DNA of 64,000 nt from the NCBI GenBank assembly GCA_003327455.1, contig QOQU01000007.1, positions 1 to 64,000 on the forward strand, read 5' to 3'. Made by a program: the position numbers and the translations under genes. Within the stretch, counting starts at the first letter, position 1. Each line of letters begins with the position of its first letter. The DNA is from Anaerolineae bacterium. Lineage in GTDB: Bacteria > Chloroflexota > Anaerolineae > Anaerolineales > UBA4823. Shown here piece after piece: positions 18,705 to 32,500 of this stretch. The notes beneath the pieces were generated by a model that was not told the origin of the DNA, made no database searches, and was given only the letters and a program-made list of their open reading frames with translations.

Positions 18705-19547
18705 TCGCTACCAGATCGACATGAAGATTTTCGATCACGCGCCAGCGGGCATTGTATTGATTGCCCGGCGGCTTTTGCGGATCAAGGCGATAATACGTTA
18801 TCACCCAATAACTTTGCAAAGGTTCCAGATGCTGTTGGGCAATACCCATTTGCTCCAGCACCCAACCCAGGCGCTTGATCGTCGCTCCTTCCTCATAGCG
18901 CAGGGCGTAAGTCACCAGTCGTTCCACTTGCAAGTGAGGCAATGCCCTTTCCAGCAACTCCAGCGCCACCGTCATCCCCCAAAAGACACCAGAACGGGCA
19001 ATCAAATCCAAAGCAGTGCGCTCCGCTCGGTGATGGCAACTTGTTGCCAGCGATTGACCCAAATTTGCTGATGCCCCCAAAAGCGGTGTCGTGAGACGTG
19101 AATGAATTCTACTTCTATCCCCCCTGTCTGCCAGAGAGCGCGCCCGCGCTATCGGTTTGCCTGTCCGCGGCACATTTCAGGTGTGACCACCTTGAGCGGT
19201 GTGGAAACCTGCACCATCTGCGGCAGTTGGGTGGTAAAACCGTAATATGCCAGCGCCGACCGGTGACTGATCGCCGAGGGGCACACCAGCGCCGTAGCAA
19301 TGGCGAAAGGATGTACTTCACCAGCCAAAAGCGGGCCTTGAGCCAGATAAACTCCGCGTTTTATGATTTCTAGCCAGCCCGCGCGCTTGAGGGTATGGAT
19401 GGCATGCAGGATTTGCCGCCGATGAAATCCCTCTTGGGCTGCCACTTCTTGTAGTTGATCGAGGGTGAACAGAGGCCCGTGTTTTTCAACAGCAGCTTCC
19501 AGCAGACGCAAGGCTGGTGAGTGTATATGGCTAAAGATGTTAGACAT
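18697..19547 (-). pseudogene. Decayed AbiEi-type antitoxin / transcriptional regulator
   Basis: The N-terminal part (ATG 19547 to about 19150) encodes a winged-helix-like domain with LFTLDQLQEVAAQEGFHRRQ and then HPFAIATALVCPSAISHRSA, typical of AbiEi antitoxins of type IV toxin-antitoxin systems. The frame is then lost. A second frame gives HRFWGHQQIWVNRWQQVAIT and a third gives ERTALDLIARSGVFWG, a helical C-terminal region and the end at 18697. At least two or three frame disruptions (about 19150, about 19030 and one between them) break one ancestral gene. The intact family member both represses its operon and neutralises the toxin. Promoter and operator still look intact although the product cannot be made full length. 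Confidence 0.7.
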
Positions 19548-19553
19548 TTGTAT

Positions 19554-19589
19554 ATTATACTTCGATAATCTAAGAATTACCAATTATCG
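19554..19589 (-). promoter_or_regulatory. Promoter and putative autoregulatory operator of the abiE remnant
   Basis: On the minus strand TTGGTA (19583-19578) and TATAAT (19559-19554) are separated by 18 bp, and ATG 19547 follows the -10 by six bases, implying a leaderless transcript. An inverted repeat CGATAAT (19563-19569) and ATTATCG (19583-19589) covers the spacer and -35. AbiEi antitoxins are known to repress their own operon through inverted repeats, so this is a good operator candidate. Confidence 0.6.
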
Positions 19590-20305
19590 TAGTCTAAAAT
19601 ACACAATCAGAGCACCGCTTGCAGCCTGGCATCTCTGAGCAACACTTTTACCCCCAATTCACGCCTTTCTCCACTCAAATCCAACCCGCCGCCATGGATT
19701 GTGTCAGGGCTTCAGCGCACGCGCCGTTTCCACTCTACTCTGATCCTGCACTGCAAGGGGGCTATGAATGCATCCACTTGCAAAGAATCGCTCCAGAATT
19801 CCTCATTTTCTGCCCTCCCTTGGGCGCACCCTCTGCGAAAGTCGCAAGATTCCCAGCAAATCAGTCGCTGATTCTGGCTTTTTGTCAATAAAGTGTCAAT
19901 CACATAGTGTAAATATTTTGTAGAAATCTGGCTGAAACACTCTTTCGCTACCGAACACGCCACCCGGCAGCCTGTTCATGCCCTTCATCGTCGCCAATAT
20001 GGCTCAAGACCACAGGTGAGGCAATCGTTCGATTGTCGAAATGTCTGGAACAACCTTCTTTGGGACGTTCCATAGAAAGGAGACGAATGAACATACCAAA
20101 AGCCCGTTTGACTCTCCCCAACAGGATTTTCCCGGCGGTTTGCAACGCAGGGATCAATTCCTCTACCAATTCCTCGCATCCAACGCTGACTGTTCTTTCG
20201 CCATCCTTATTTAGCAATTGCACAACTTCCTTGACAGCAAAGGCATGGAACAGCGGCAGGATGCAACCACCCAGTTAAGGAACCGTTCAACTAAGGAGGT
20301 TTTGG
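19590..20305. other. Intergenic stretch with a direct repeat and no convincing gene
   Basis: About 700 bases separate the abiE promoter from the beta-helix gene. They contain one copy of a 30-bp direct repeat (19707-19736) and a possible 63-codon frame at 20087-20278 (start MNIPKARLTLPNR) behind GAAAGGAGACGA. The small frame has no recognisable feature, and the opposite strand is equally open, so it is not called. AAGGAGG at 20293-20299 is the ribosome-binding site of the next gene. Confidence 0.5.
19707..19736. repeat. 30-bp perfect direct repeat, left copy
   Basis: Identical over 30 bases to 25400-25429, where it contains the last codons and stop of the alpha/beta hydrolase gene. On the minus strand this copy also reads EWKRRVR and stop. 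The two copies bracket a 5.7-kb segment that holds the beta-helix gene and the small peptide gene. Confidence 0.85.
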
Positions 20306-25153
<4,848 letters not shown>

Positions 25154-25186
25154 GCTCGCAGTTCATCTGCAGTAAGGAGACAAACC

Positions 25187-25324
25187 ATGTCTGAATCTCA
25201 AGCTCAACCACTCGCTTCCTCCAAACCCTACGCGCCCCCTGACTTCGTTTTGGAGCTCGACCTGGAATGCCGCGCCGGCTCCTCCTTGAGCCTGCCCGAA
25301 CTGGAAGAGATCATCGAAGAATAA
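25187..25324 (+). CDS. Small peptide of a recurrent LELxLExxAGSSLSLP family (copy 1)
   Basis: A 45-residue reading frame with an excellent start: AGGAG six bases before ATG 25187. It lies 33 bp after the beta-helix gene on the same strand and before a strong hairpin. The Ser/Gln/Pro-rich N-terminal half (MSESQAQPLASSKPYAPPD) leads into LELDLECRAGSSLSLP and an acidic end (ELEEIIEE). A second frame at 41391-41534, also directly after an anchored surface protein, encodes LELELEAQAGSSLSLP with the same upstream Tyr and Pro. About 16 of 25 aligned core residues are identical although the neighbouring genes are unrelated, so the peptide is under selection and translated. It has no signal peptide or membrane helix. 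It could be a ribosomal-peptide precursor with a leader/core layout, or a small partner or tag for surface proteins. The function is not known to me. Confidence 0.75.
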   Translation: MSESQAQPLASSKPYAPPDFVLELDLECRAGSSLSLPELEEIIEE

Positions 25325-25332
25325 ACCAGATC

Positions 25333-25368
25333 GCCCCTGCGGCGGGTTTGTGACCTCGCCGCAGGGGC
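25333..25368. terminator. Perfect 12-bp hairpin between convergent genes
   Basis: GCCCCTGCGGCG (25333-25344) pairs fully with CGCCGCAGGGGC (25357-25368) around a 12-base loop, 8 bases after the stop of the small peptide gene and 36 bases past the end of the convergent hydrolase gene. It lacks a T-run but its position suits a bidirectional transcript end. Confidence 0.65.
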
Positions 25369-25399
25369 GCTGCCAATCAACGATCCACCACGCCCAGCC

Positions 25400-25429
25400 G
25401 GGCTTCAGCGCACGCGCCGTTTCCACTCT
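25400..25429. repeat. 30-bp perfect direct repeat, right copy
   Basis: Same 30 bases as 19707-19736. Here they include the 3' end of the alpha/beta hydrolase gene (EWKRRVR and stop on the minus strand). A duplicated gene end flanking an accessory segment is reminiscent of integration footprints, although no integrase is present. Confidence 0.85.
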
Positions 25430-26196
25430 TCTTTCAACTGTAATGCGCGCGGACTCTGTCCAGAGTCGAGGTTGAGAAAATCGATCAATAAGCGATTGAA
25501 TCGAGCTGTTTCTTCCAGCATCGGGTAATGGGCACAGTCCTCCAAAACCAGCCAGTGCGAGTTGGGGGGCAGCGGGGTTAATTCCTCCGCTTCTGGCAAC
25601 AAGACGAGGGGATCACTTTCACCATAGACCAATAAGTAAGGAAGCTCCAATTCTGCCAGGTGTTTCTCGAAAGGCAAGGCAAACAGTTCGGGCAAAGCCT
25701 GGCGGATCGCCTGTTGATCCGCTTTGCGCGCTTCGATGCGGGTTGCTTCCCCGGCTGCATCGTTCGGGTTCAGCAACCATTCAGCCAGATCCGCCAGCGC
25801 GGCTGTACCCAGGCGACCATTCAGTTTCTTGCCCCCCCAGGGCAGACCGATCAGTAGCAGGCGATCCACCACTTGCGGCGACTGACGCGCAAACTGCAAA
25901 GCCACCAATGCCCCATATCCATGTCCAACAATCGCCACCCGCCCAACGCCCATGGCGGTTAAAAACTCGCCCACCAAGGCCGTTTGTTCACTCAAGGTGT
26001 AATAGTCCTTCGCTTTGGCTGTGTCGCCAAACCCCCATAAATCCAACGCATAGGTGCGAAAAGCTATCGAAGCGGTTTGCATGGCTGGCACCCAATAGCG
26101 CCAGGAACCGATCCAGCTATGCAAAAAAAGCACCGGCTTGCCGCGCCCCAACGCCTCGTAATGCACCACCTGATTGCGCAGGATGACAACACTCAT
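25405..26196 (-). CDS. Alpha/beta-hydrolase-fold protein lacking the catalytic serine
   Basis: A 263-residue alpha/beta-hydrolase-fold protein and a paralogue of the 36572-37372 product. Shared landmarks are GRGKPVLFLHSWIGSW near the N-terminus, YALDLWGFG, YGESDP (acid residue) and CAHYP (catalytic His). The nucleophile elbow, normally GxSxG, reads GHGYG, so the nucleophile position holds Gly; the paralogue has GHSMG. The oxyanion motif is also altered (HSW instead of HGW). It is therefore probably not an active serine hydrolase, and may have become a ligand-binding or regulatory protein, as in some receptor-type members of the fold. It starts one base after the stop of the response regulator gene, so it is part of the signalling operon. 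Confidence 0.85.
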   Translation of the reverse strand: MSVVILRNQVVHYEALGRGKPVLFLHSWIGSWRYWVPAMQTASIAFRTYALDLWGFGDTAKAKDYYTLSEQTALVGEFLTAMGVGRVAIVGHGYGALVALQFARQSPQVVDRLLLIGLPWGGKKLNGRLGTAALADLAEWLLNPNDAAGEATRIEARKADQQAIRQALPELFALPFEKHLAELELPYLLVYGESDPLVLLPEAEELTPLPPNSHWLVLEDCAHYPMLEETARFNRLLIDFLNLDSGQSPRALQLKEEWKRRVR

Positions 26197-26197
26197 C

Positions 26198-26566
26198 TCA
26201 GCGTTTTGCCAGAATCTTGTTCACCTGTTCGATCAGTTGATCGGGCGAAAAAGGTTTGAGCAGATACTGTTCTGCCCCTGCTTCCAATCCATCGCGGATT
26301 TCTGCTTCCTGCCCCTTTGCCGATAGAAAGATCACCGGAATAGTCTGTGTCTCGGGATCAGCCTTGATTTCCTTACAGACTTCATAACCAGTTAACCTGG
26401 GCATGCGTACGTCCAGGAGCACCAGTTGGGGTTTCTGGGCTCGCACTGCCTGTAAGGCTTCTTCGCCGTTGCTGGTGGTGATCACCTCATGTCCGGCAAA
26501 TTGAAGGGTAAACGCAATCAAGTCTCGGATATCTCGTTCATCCTCAGCAATCAAGATTTTTGCCAT
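26198..26566 (-). CDS. CheY-like single-domain response regulator
   Basis: A 122-residue receiver domain with no output domain. The acidic pocket (EDE at 8-10), phosphoacceptor Asp52 in LVLLDVRMP, Ser82 in FLSAKG and Lys104 in LLKPF are all in place, so it should accept phosphate from a histidine kinase. Its start overlaps the end of the giant kinase gene by 16 bp and its stop nearly touches the next gene, indicating translational coupling. It is the natural partner of that kinase and probably acts by protein-protein contact. Confidence 0.93.
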   Translation of the reverse strand: MAKILIAEDERDIRDLIAFTLQFAGHEVITTSNGEEALQAVRAQKPQLVLLDVRMPRLTGYEVCKEIKADPETQTIPVIFLSAKGQEAEIRDGLEAGAEQYLLKPFSPDQLIEQVNKILAKR

Positions 26567-29500
26567 GAGCCTTCTCCCTCAACCTCAACCGGAAGCGATC
26601 CGGCTGGGATTTGCGGTAATGTAAAGGAAAAAGTACTGCCTTCTCCCTCAACGCCTTTGCTTTGCACCCAAATTTTTCCGCCGTGCATCTCGACCAGTTT
26701 CTTTACAATGGATAACCCCAATCCGGTGCCATAGGTTGCCAGCACATGCGGGTTTTCGCCGCGATAGAAGCGCTCAAAGACGCGTTCCTGCAAGGCCGGC
26801 GGAATGCCAACCCCCTGGTCGATCACATCAATCTGCACGACGGCATCCTGAGCGCCAATTTGAATCTGGACCGTTCGTCCGGCATCGGAATAGAGATAAG
26901 CGTTTTCGAGCAGATTATCCAGAATTTGCCGTACCCGTTCGGGATCGCCCTGGACGAGCGGGATTTGCCCGCCGCTACGCAATTCGAACCGCATCGGTTT
27001 GTTTTCGCGCTCGGCGCGCTCCTGGATAACGGCCAGGGATTGTTTCGCCAGATCAACCACATTCAACGGTTGCAGGCTCAAGCCCGCCTTACCGGCTTCG
27101 ATGCGCGAGATATCCAGTAAATCATTGACCAGGGCTGCCAGCCGTTCGGTATTGCTGCGAATGATCTCCAAAAAGCGGGTTTGTTGCTCACTCAACGCGC
27201 CGGCTGCCCCCATCAACAAAATCTCCACATAGCCTTTAATCGAGGTCATCGGGGTGCGCAACTCGTGACTGACCGTAGCCACGAACTCGGATTTCAGACG
27301 GTCGACTTCCACCTGATGGGTAATGTCGCGAAAGACCGAAACCGTGCCGAGGAAATCGTTGCGCAAGAAGACCGGCGCCAGGTTCACAGCCACCACTCTG
27401 CCATTATCCAGTTCGATCTGTTCAGAATAGACCTCTTCAGCAGAATAAGAATCGGGTTGGCGGGACCAGGTTTTGATCGTCTGCGTCCACATGGTCGCGG
27501 CGCGGCCGAAAAGTCCGCTAAATTGATCGAGATTTTTCCCGATCACTTCCTGGCGCGCCAGATTCAGGATGCGCTCTGCCGAGGCGTTAAACAAGGTGAT
27601 CTTTCCCGTAGCATCGGTCACCAAAACGCCATCGGCAACCGCTTCCAGGATCGCTTTCGAGCGACTGGTTTCAATTTGCTGACTGCGGAGCATTGCTCCC
27701 AGGTCTTCTGCCTGATCGCGAATCAGACGATAGAGTTCAGCGTTGTTAACAGCGATGGCCATCTGATTGGCTGCGGCGAAAATCAAGTCAAGTTGCTCAG
27801 CCGTAAAGTGGTTTGGCTGGCGATGGAAAAAGAGCAACGCGCCCAGGGGTTCTTCGCCAACCATCATGGGCACTGCGATTGCGCTGCGGTGATCGCTGGG
27901 CTGATCCGGCAATTGAATCCAACGTGCGTCCTCGCGCACGTCGGCGATCAGAGCTGGCTGGCGGTGTTTGATCACCCAACCGGCCAATCCTTCGTTGATC
28001 GCGAAGGGAGAGGGCTTGCCACCCAAAGGTGGTCCAGGTGCATAACCCAATGAAGCCAGGTGATATAGCCGGGGTGAGTCGGAACGCAAGACCATGACGG
28101 AGATTTGTTCGGCATTGACCAACTGATTCAAGACCGGCAATACCTGATTGAGGACATGCTCTAAATCCAGGCTGGCGGTCAATTCGGTGGCAATGCGCAG
28201 CAAAATTTGTGTGCGTTGATGCTCGGAGGCAAGCTGAAGCGTGCGCTCCTGCACGCGCTTTTCCAGGTCTTCGGTCAGGCTGCGTGTCTCAGCATACAGG
28301 CGTGCATTCTGCAGTGCCACTGCAGCCTGGTTGATCACGGTACGCGCCAGTTCCACTTTTTCGGGCGCAATTCGCTCAGAGGATTGCAAGTAGATCAAAA
28401 CCACTCCATGCAGTGTTTCGGCAGTCGCCAGAGGCAAGGCAAGCAGGGAACGGACTTGACGCAGTTCAAAGAACTCTTTCAAGCCCTCCAAATCCTCTTC
28501 TCCCATCACATTTTCGGTGAAGAATGTACCCAGGCTTTGACGCAGGCGATGAAACAAGGGCACATCTGCAATCGACACGGGATAAACCGTCTCCAGGGGT
28601 GGCTGTTCAGCAACAATGGCTGGCGAATCTGCCGCGTCGAACAGAACGACCATGACCCCAGCGGCGGCCGTTATTTGCTGCACCTCTTCGATGGTCAAAT
28701 GGACAATTTGAAGTGGATCGAGGGTTTGACTGAATTGCTGCGAGAGGCGGTTTAGCATTGCCAGCCGCTGGGTCCTTTCGCTCAATTCCGCCGTGCGGGT
28801 CAGGCTTTCCTGGAACAGACGCGCATTCTCGATAGAAACCGCAGCTTGAGAAGCAAAGGTGGTTGCAATTTGCACCGTTTCGGCGTTGTAAACGCCGATC
28901 TCTTGACTCTCCAAAGCAATGACCCCCAAAACGTTGCCACCTACAGCTAAGGGTAAGCCCAACCAGGAGGTAGGGGATTGTTCGCCAAATTTCGGGAAAC
29001 GAGGGTCCAATAAGGTGTTTGGAACGACAATCGGTTGGGCAGTCTGAATCATTTCCGCCAGCAGACGGCTGTCTTCAATGGCAACCGCCAGGCCGACGCG
29101 TTGTTCCTCATCGGAAAAGCCACGCGCGGCTGCCACGACCATGTTCTCACCTTCCCGCAACCATAAGGTGCCGGTGTCATATTGCACAATGGCTGCCAGT
29201 TCATCCAGCAACGAAGCCACCAGTTCACCTGGCTCTAATTTTGTGGTGATCAAAGCCGAGACCTCGGTAAGGGCTTGAAGCTGGCTTGCCCTTTGCCTGG
29301 AAGCCTGGAACAGGCGTGAGTTTTCCAAATGCAACGCCGCTTGTTGACACAAGGAAGTCGCCAGAGCCAGATCTTCCCGGCTGAAAGCGGATGGGAAGCG
29401 GAAATTATCCAGTACTAACACCCCGATCGGAGATAGTTGCGCAGAACCTTTCAGTGGTACCACCAGGCAGGAGATTGGCAGACGTCCGTTGGTGCCTTTG

Positions 29501-32500
29501 CGGTAAGCGGCCAAATCCTTAACCGAAAGCTGATAGTGTTGCGCAAAATCGAGATCCTTGATAATTACCGCTTCTCCACTACTGAACACTTTCCCGATCA
29601 GGGAAGCGCCGGCTGGATACCGAATACTGCGGATGGCATCGTTATCTGAGTAACCCAGAACAGCCTGAGGGATCAATACTTCTTGAATTGCGTCCCAGAC
29701 CGCGATCATGCCGGCTTCTGCCATCGGTAATTGATGCAGCAGGGCTTGCAGCAGGGTTTCCACAATGTGCGTTGGCTCCAGACTGCTCAATTGCCGGCTG
29801 AAATTCAACAAGAAATTGACCTCCTGAAAACGGTGCTCGATCTCCTTCATCAGGTTGATATGTTGCAATGCCAGGGCAACCTGGCGTAAGAACAGGTCAA
29901 ACATCTGGATGTCTTCATTCATGAAAGGCAACAACGGTTTGTGAGAGATCGCTAATAAAACGGCTTCAGGAGCGTTCTGGGGCAAAATGGGTAAACAGAT
30001 AAAGCCCTGGGCCTTGAGCGCATGCAGGAGGGGCGAATCCTGCCAGCGGCCCTCTTCGACAATAGAAGCGACCAGCTCAATTTGACGATTGCGCAGGCAG
30101 GTTAAGAGCGGGTTGCGTTGTCCCAGGTATGGTTCAATCGTGACCCCTTCTTCGAACTCACCCAGCGCATCGATCAGGCGTACACCTCCAGAACCTGCCT
30201 CGGCAAGGATGACCTGTTGGTAATCCAATCTCTCCAGAAAAGCCTTTCCAACCGCCCGCAGTAACTCATGCCGATCAGAAACCTCCATCAATTCACCGCC
30301 CATCTGTAACAGGGTTTGAATGCGACTTCCCAACAAACGGTAGCGTTCAACCTGAGTGTCCTGCATCAGCTCATTTTCTACCTGTTCCATCAATTGAGAA
30401 CGCAAAGTCAACCCAATTTGACGGGCCTGTTCCAATTCGTCCGTGAGTTGGTCTACCTTTTTCTGAAGCTGGCTCAGGCGCTGATGACTCTCAATGATCA
30501 GGGTAGCCTGAATAGCGATCATCTCCAGAGAGGCCGAAATGGAGCGATCGGGGCGCAGATTGTCGCGGGGCTTATCCAACTGAATCACCCCTACGGCGTG
30601 TCCACTTGCATTAAACAGAGGCAGCAGCAGGAGATCACCTGCCTGCCAGGAAAAATATTTGGTTTGGGGAGAGCCTGTTTCGCCACAAGGCATCAGTTGA
30701 GGAAAAATGGCATTTTCCGCTCTAACCTGACACTCAAGCGGGATGAAGTAGGCTTTTCCAATCCGAAATCTATCATCTAACAAGGGTTGGAGTTCTGCCC
30801 AAAAAGGCATATTATTCTTAAAACGTTCCTGCTCTGCCTCATCCAGACCAAGTTGCACAATCGGATGTAAAGTTGGATTTTCAACGTCCAGAATCCAGAC
30901 ATAAATCGATTGAAATGCAGTAATCGAACGGATCGCATAAGCGATATTTTCGAGGGCTTTCTCCAACGGCAAATCCAGTTGGATTGATTGGACGGTTTCA
31001 AAGATCTTGGCTAAGGTATCCACCCGTTCGGTGAGCAACTCACGGCGGCGGACTTCATCCTGGTAACGTTGCGCGTTTCCGATGGCAATCGCCGCCTGGA
31101 TTGCCAGCGATTCGGCGATCTCTTGCGCAGTTCGGTCAAACGCATGCGGTTGGGTAGCATGGAGATGGATCAGGCCCACAACTTGATCCTGATAGGCAAT
31201 CGGCACAACAATCGTCGAACGGATGCCCGCATGGGGCGGCTCAAGCGGCAGGCTTTCTTCGCCCGCTCTGCCACCCAAAGGCAACGCATCAGCCTGCAGG
31301 TTGTGATAATCTCCCACAACAAAACATTCGCCGTTTTGCAGCACCCATCGTTCTTCGGGACGCAGTTGAGGCGGGGGAGCTTCTCCCAAGTAGAAGATGA
31401 CGCGTGGATCGGCTGAAAAGGGATGAATCGGTTCCCCAAAAGCAAAGAGCAGAATTGTGCCACAATCCGCCCCGGTTGTGCTGAGCGCTTCATTGTAAAC
31501 GCGCTCGATTAAGTAATCCAGGTCCTGGGTGCTATTCAACTCGCGGCTGATGCGGGTAAGCGCCACCAATTGATTGACCCGCCGCCGCAGGCTCTCATCG
31601 GTTTGAGAATAAATTTCCACCCGCTCAATGGCACCTGCCAGTTGAGCGGCAGCGGTGGCAACCGTCTGAAGGTCAACCTGACTGAAGAAATCCGGCTTCT
31701 GGCTGCCAAACATCCATTCCCCCAAGCAACGCTCGCGCACCACCAGGGGGACGGTCAGAATGGAGTCTAACTGCAATGGACCAACCCACTCATTGTAAAT
31801 CGTCAAAACGGTCGCGTCTTCAAGGCTGTTGCCGCTCAAAAGAGGGGTTCGGCGAGCGGTGACCGTGTTTTGAAATCTGGGATCATCAACCGAAATGCGC
31901 TTCATCAGGCTGGCAACCTGTGGATCGATCCCATAGGTTGATGCCTGATGCAGGGATAACTCCCCTTTGGCTTCATCGTATAAGAATAAAGCCGAGACAT
32001 CACAGCCCAACAAACAGGCTAAATCTAAAACGGAGTATTGGATGATTTCGTCCAGGGTCGCCGCAGAATTGGTCAGGTTCGTAATCCGCCGCAAGGTTTC
32101 AGCGATCAACGCCCGGCGCCGCGCCTGAAGCATTAAGTTGACATTGTCCACCAACGAAGTCGTTTGAACCGCCATAAGAGACAGAATGCGCAGGTCATCC
32201 GCCTGGAAAGGTTCGCCATTGTTTTTATCTGCGGCAAGCAGAAACCCTAGAAAACGTCCGCCCAACTGCAGGGGTTGCAAGGCAAGGTGACGAATGCCAA
32301 CCGCTTGAGCGAAATGGTTAAACTCTAAGGCGGCCAGTTCCTGATCTTGAGCTACATCATCTGAAACGTAGACCTCTTGCAGGCGAGTCCAAAGGTTGCT
32401 TTCGCTACCCTGACGAAGAGAAAATCGCGCAAACTCTAAGGCGTTCGGGGGAATACCGATAAAAGGCGATTGAGCTTCGAGAATATGACGGTTTTCATCA

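Noticed and set aside
20087-20278. 63-codon frame with a purine-rich ribosome-binding-like site
   Set aside because: There is no recognisable feature, the opposite strand is equally open, and it overlaps the region just before the beta-helix gene. Coding status cannot be supported.
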